From JAZSNL01 sp045536365 (GTDB lineage Bacteria > Bacillota_I > Bacilli_A > ML615J-28 > CAG-313), in the NCBI GenBank assembly GCA_045536365.1, contig JAZSNL010000013.1, positions 10,062-74,061 on the forward strand: 64,000 nucleotides of DNA. The letters run 5' to 3'. This document shows, piece by piece, positions 62,537 through 64,000 of the stretch. Every line of letters starts with the position of its first letter. The first letter of the stretch is position 1. Position numbers and translations under genes: made by a program. The notes under the pieces were generated by a model. It saw only the letters and a list, made by a program, of their open reading frames with translations, was not told the origin of the DNA and made no database searches.

Positions 62537-63646
62537 ATGAGTAAAACAGTAGATATTAAAAAAGTAGATAGTAATTTTATTAATAATGAAACAAAAGAAG
62601 AAATATTATATATTGATCCTAAACAATCAGACAAGGTTAAAATATATGGCTTATATTGGTTTAATGAAGATAAAAGATATCATCGTTTATCTAAAAAACT
62701 AGATGAAGTATTACCTACATTAGAAGGAAGTGTTGATGTACTTGCTGGAAATAGTAGTGGAGGTATGGTTGCTTTTTATTCTAATACGAATGTATTAAAA
62801 ATAAAAGTAAAACTTTCATTTAAATTCCATATGGGACATATGCCTTATACTGGACAAGCAGGATTTGATTTATATTTAGGTAATAGTTATCAAGATATGA
62901 AATTTTATAGAACTAGTAATTTTGATTTTAATAAAATGGAATATGAATTTACATATTTTAATTTTGATAAATTAGGAGAAAAGAAATTACATGTTTTAAA
63001 CTTTCCATTATACGCAACAGTCGAAGAAGTATTAATTGGCGTTAATCCTGATTGTGAAATTGTTCCCGCAAATGATTTATTTAAAACTTCAGAAAAAATA
63101 GTTTTTTATGGAACATCAATTACTCAAGGTGGTTGTGCGAGTAGACCAGGTATGAGCTATACGCAGATATTATCTAGAATGATGGGGATTGAATGTTTGA
63201 ATTATGGTTTTTCTGGTAATGGAAAAGGTCATATTGAAATTGCAGAAGCATTAAGTGAAATAGAAAATGTTAAAATGTTTGTTTTAGATTATGAAGCTAA
63301 CGCGACATTTGATAGATTAAAAATGACACTTGATAATTTTGTTAAATGTTTAAGAAAAAAATATCCATTAGCTCCTATTGTTATTATGAGTAAAATACCA
63401 ATGTATTTAGAATTTCATGATGATAATTATGTTAAGAATGAACGTAAGATTAGAAATTATCAAAAGAATTATGTAAAGAAAATGTTAGATGATAATTTAT
63501 ATTATATTGATGGAGCTAAAATATTAGGTAAAAAACATATTTCAGAAAAAACTGTTGATGGTTGTCATCCTACAGATTATGGTTTTATGTCAATTGCAGA
63601 GTACTTATTTGGTGAATTTAAACGAATTTTTGGCCTAGAAGACTAA
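62537..63646 (+). CDS. SGNH/GDSL hydrolase with N-terminal beta domain
   Basis: The product has 369 residues. An N-terminal beta domain (YGLYWFNEDKRYHRLS, a GxDLY-like start) is followed by an SGNH esterase domain with YGTSITQGGCASRPG (nucleophile Ser), GFSGNGKG and the final DGCHPTDYGF with catalytic Asp and His. Such two-domain enzymes de-acetylate sugars or glycans. The start at 62537 has GAGGTGG before it. An upstream TTG at 62525 is inside that site. Confidence 0.88.
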   Translation: MSKTVDIKKVDSNFINNETKEEILYIDPKQSDKVKIYGLYWFNEDKRYHRLSKKLDEVLPTLEGSVDVLAGNSSGGMVAFYSNTNVLKIKVKLSFKFHMGHMPYTGQAGFDLYLGNSYQDMKFYRTSNFDFNKMEYEFTYFNFDKLGEKKLHVLNFPLYATVEEVLIGVNPDCEIVPANDLFKTSEKIVFYGTSITQGGCASRPGMSYTQILSRMMGIECLNYGFSGNGKGHIEIAEALSEIENVKMFVLDYEANATFDRLKMTLDNFVKCLRKKYPLAPIVIMSKIPMYLEFHDDNYVKNERKIRNYQKNYVKKMLDDNLYYIDGAKILGKKHISEKTVDGCHPTDYGFMSIAEYLFGEFKRIFGLED

Positions 63647-63669
63647 AGGTAGCAAAAAATAAAGTATTT

Positions 63670-63777
63670 TTGAAGATTTTTTTTCAAAAAAATATTATAA
63701 TATATGAGGAAGGGGTTCACTCAAGGAGGTCAGTAGTATTATTCTAATGAATAGTACTACTGCCTTTTCTTTTAATA
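63670..63777 (+). ncRNA. Possible short transcript, or leader plus terminator
   Basis: TTGAAG (63670) and TATAAT (63696-63701) precede about 25 bases with GGAAGGGG and AAGGAGGT, then a strong 15-bp hairpin (63728-63743 with 63750-63764, one bulge) and a T-rich tract. A transcript of about 70 nt would result. The promoter spacer of 20 bp is long, so the hairpin may simply be the terminator of the SGNH gene. Only a 10-codon frame (about 63704-63736) lies inside. Confidence 0.35.
63728..63775 (+). terminator. Rho-independent terminator after the SGNH hydrolase region
   Basis: A long stem with CAGTAGTATTATT against AATAGTACTACTG, loop CTAATG and the tract TTTTCTTTT. It ends either the SGNH transcript or the short transcript described above. 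Confidence 0.8.
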
Positions 63778-63998
63778 AGTGATGAAATAGAGATTATATT
63801 AGTTGAAAAAGAAAAATATAAAACGATAATTGAAATAATAAAGATTGTTAATATATAATTAATATTAAAATAATTAAATAGATTAAATAAAGATATTGTT
63901 AATATAGTTATTAATAGATAAATTAAAATTTCTTTTAAATCAAATTTTAACTTAATATATTTTAAAACAAAAAGTAAATAAATAATAAAATCTAAGAT
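63744..63998 (-). CDS. C-terminal part of a membrane protein (cut by the window end)
   Basis: On the minus strand an open frame of 84 codons enters from the right edge and stops at 63744-63746, inside the hairpin loop. It encodes two or three hydrophobic helices (LKEILIYLLITILTISLF; INYILTIFIISIIVLYFS). In DNA this AT-rich the absence of stops suggests a real gene, and stop codons within terminators are common in this genome. The family is not recognised, and part of an AgrC-type sensor or transporter is possible. Confidence 0.45.
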   Translation of the reverse strand: MLDFIIYLLFVLKYIKLKFDLKEILIYLLITILTISLFNLFNYFNINYILTIFIISIIVLYFSFSTNIISISSLIKRKGSSTIH

Positions 63999-64000
63999 TA

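Noticed and set aside
1..64000. tRNA or rRNA genes
   Set aside because: No T-loop/acceptor patterns or rRNA-like GC-rich blocks were found in the intergenic regions.

Overview
The window is about 64 kb of very AT-rich, gene-dense DNA. It uses the standard code (TGA is a real stop), has A/G-rich Shine-Dalgarno sites and Gram-positive style promoters, and carries sporulation genes (dacF, spoIIAA, spoIIAB, spoVAC, spoVAD, spoVAE, spoVAF). This points to an endospore-forming, low-GC Firmicute, most likely an uncultured gut-type member of the Bacilli (Erysipelotrichales/RF39-like). The genus cannot be read from the sequence. No rRNA, tRNA, CRISPR array, intact insertion sequence or prophage was found.

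Layout. 1-1480: the tail of a hydrophobic, Gly-rich protein and a membrane protein (a possible toxin/immunity end), then about 880 bp of non-coding debris with terminators, a 28-bp perfect palindrome and three imperfect direct repeats. 1481-5996: a MarR regulator with an inverted-repeat operator, a heterodimeric ABC multidrug-type exporter and an MBL-fold hydrolase. 6030-8140 (minus): a GtrA-like protein, a GNAT protein and the queuosine-precursor transporter QueT under a recognisable preQ1-I riboswitch. 8291-12650: an operon with a CAT-fold acetyltransferase, KtrBA potassium uptake, a GH18 lipoprotein and a TM2 protein. 13041-19515: an SDR, a TraX-like protein, a PlsC-like acyltransferase, a DAGK-family lipid kinase and a MacB-like ABC fusion. 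20283-25648: the spoIIA/spoVA sporulation region, in which sigF is absent from its normal place. 25691-39614: housekeeping genes (YdcF-like, DegV, a DinJ/YafQ toxin-antitoxin pair, AddB-AddA, DUF362, an RNase J with a degenerate metal motif, a NadC-like protein with a degenerate active site, glycerate kinase).

39659-59333 is the most remarkable part. An AgrC/AgrA-like two-component system is divergent from an 11-gene, 17.4-kb, tightly spaced unit ending in a strong terminator. The unit encodes three TasA/CalY-like secreted proteins, a SipW-type signal peptidase, a membrane-tethered McrB-like AAA+ ATPase, a zinc-ribbon partner protein, an ABC-2 exporter, a beta-helix surface protein, a lipoprotein with collagen-like and InlB-like segments, and a 1756-residue surface protein ending in a Hint (hedgehog/intein) domain. 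Four of the products share an N-terminal signal of the form S-[VT]-G-[FL]-[AS]-x-W. Two 9-bp repeats 21 bp apart, each matching the LytTR consensus at 8 of 9 positions, lie just upstream of its promoter. I infer a regulated cell-surface fibre or matrix assembly system with an unusual AAA+ component and a Hint-processed giant protein.

59442-64000: a conserved unknown protein, a double flavodoxin-fold oxidoreductase, a TIGR04086-type membrane protein, a DUF421 protein, an SGNH hydrolase, a hairpin terminator or short RNA, and the end of a minus-strand membrane protein cut by the window edge.
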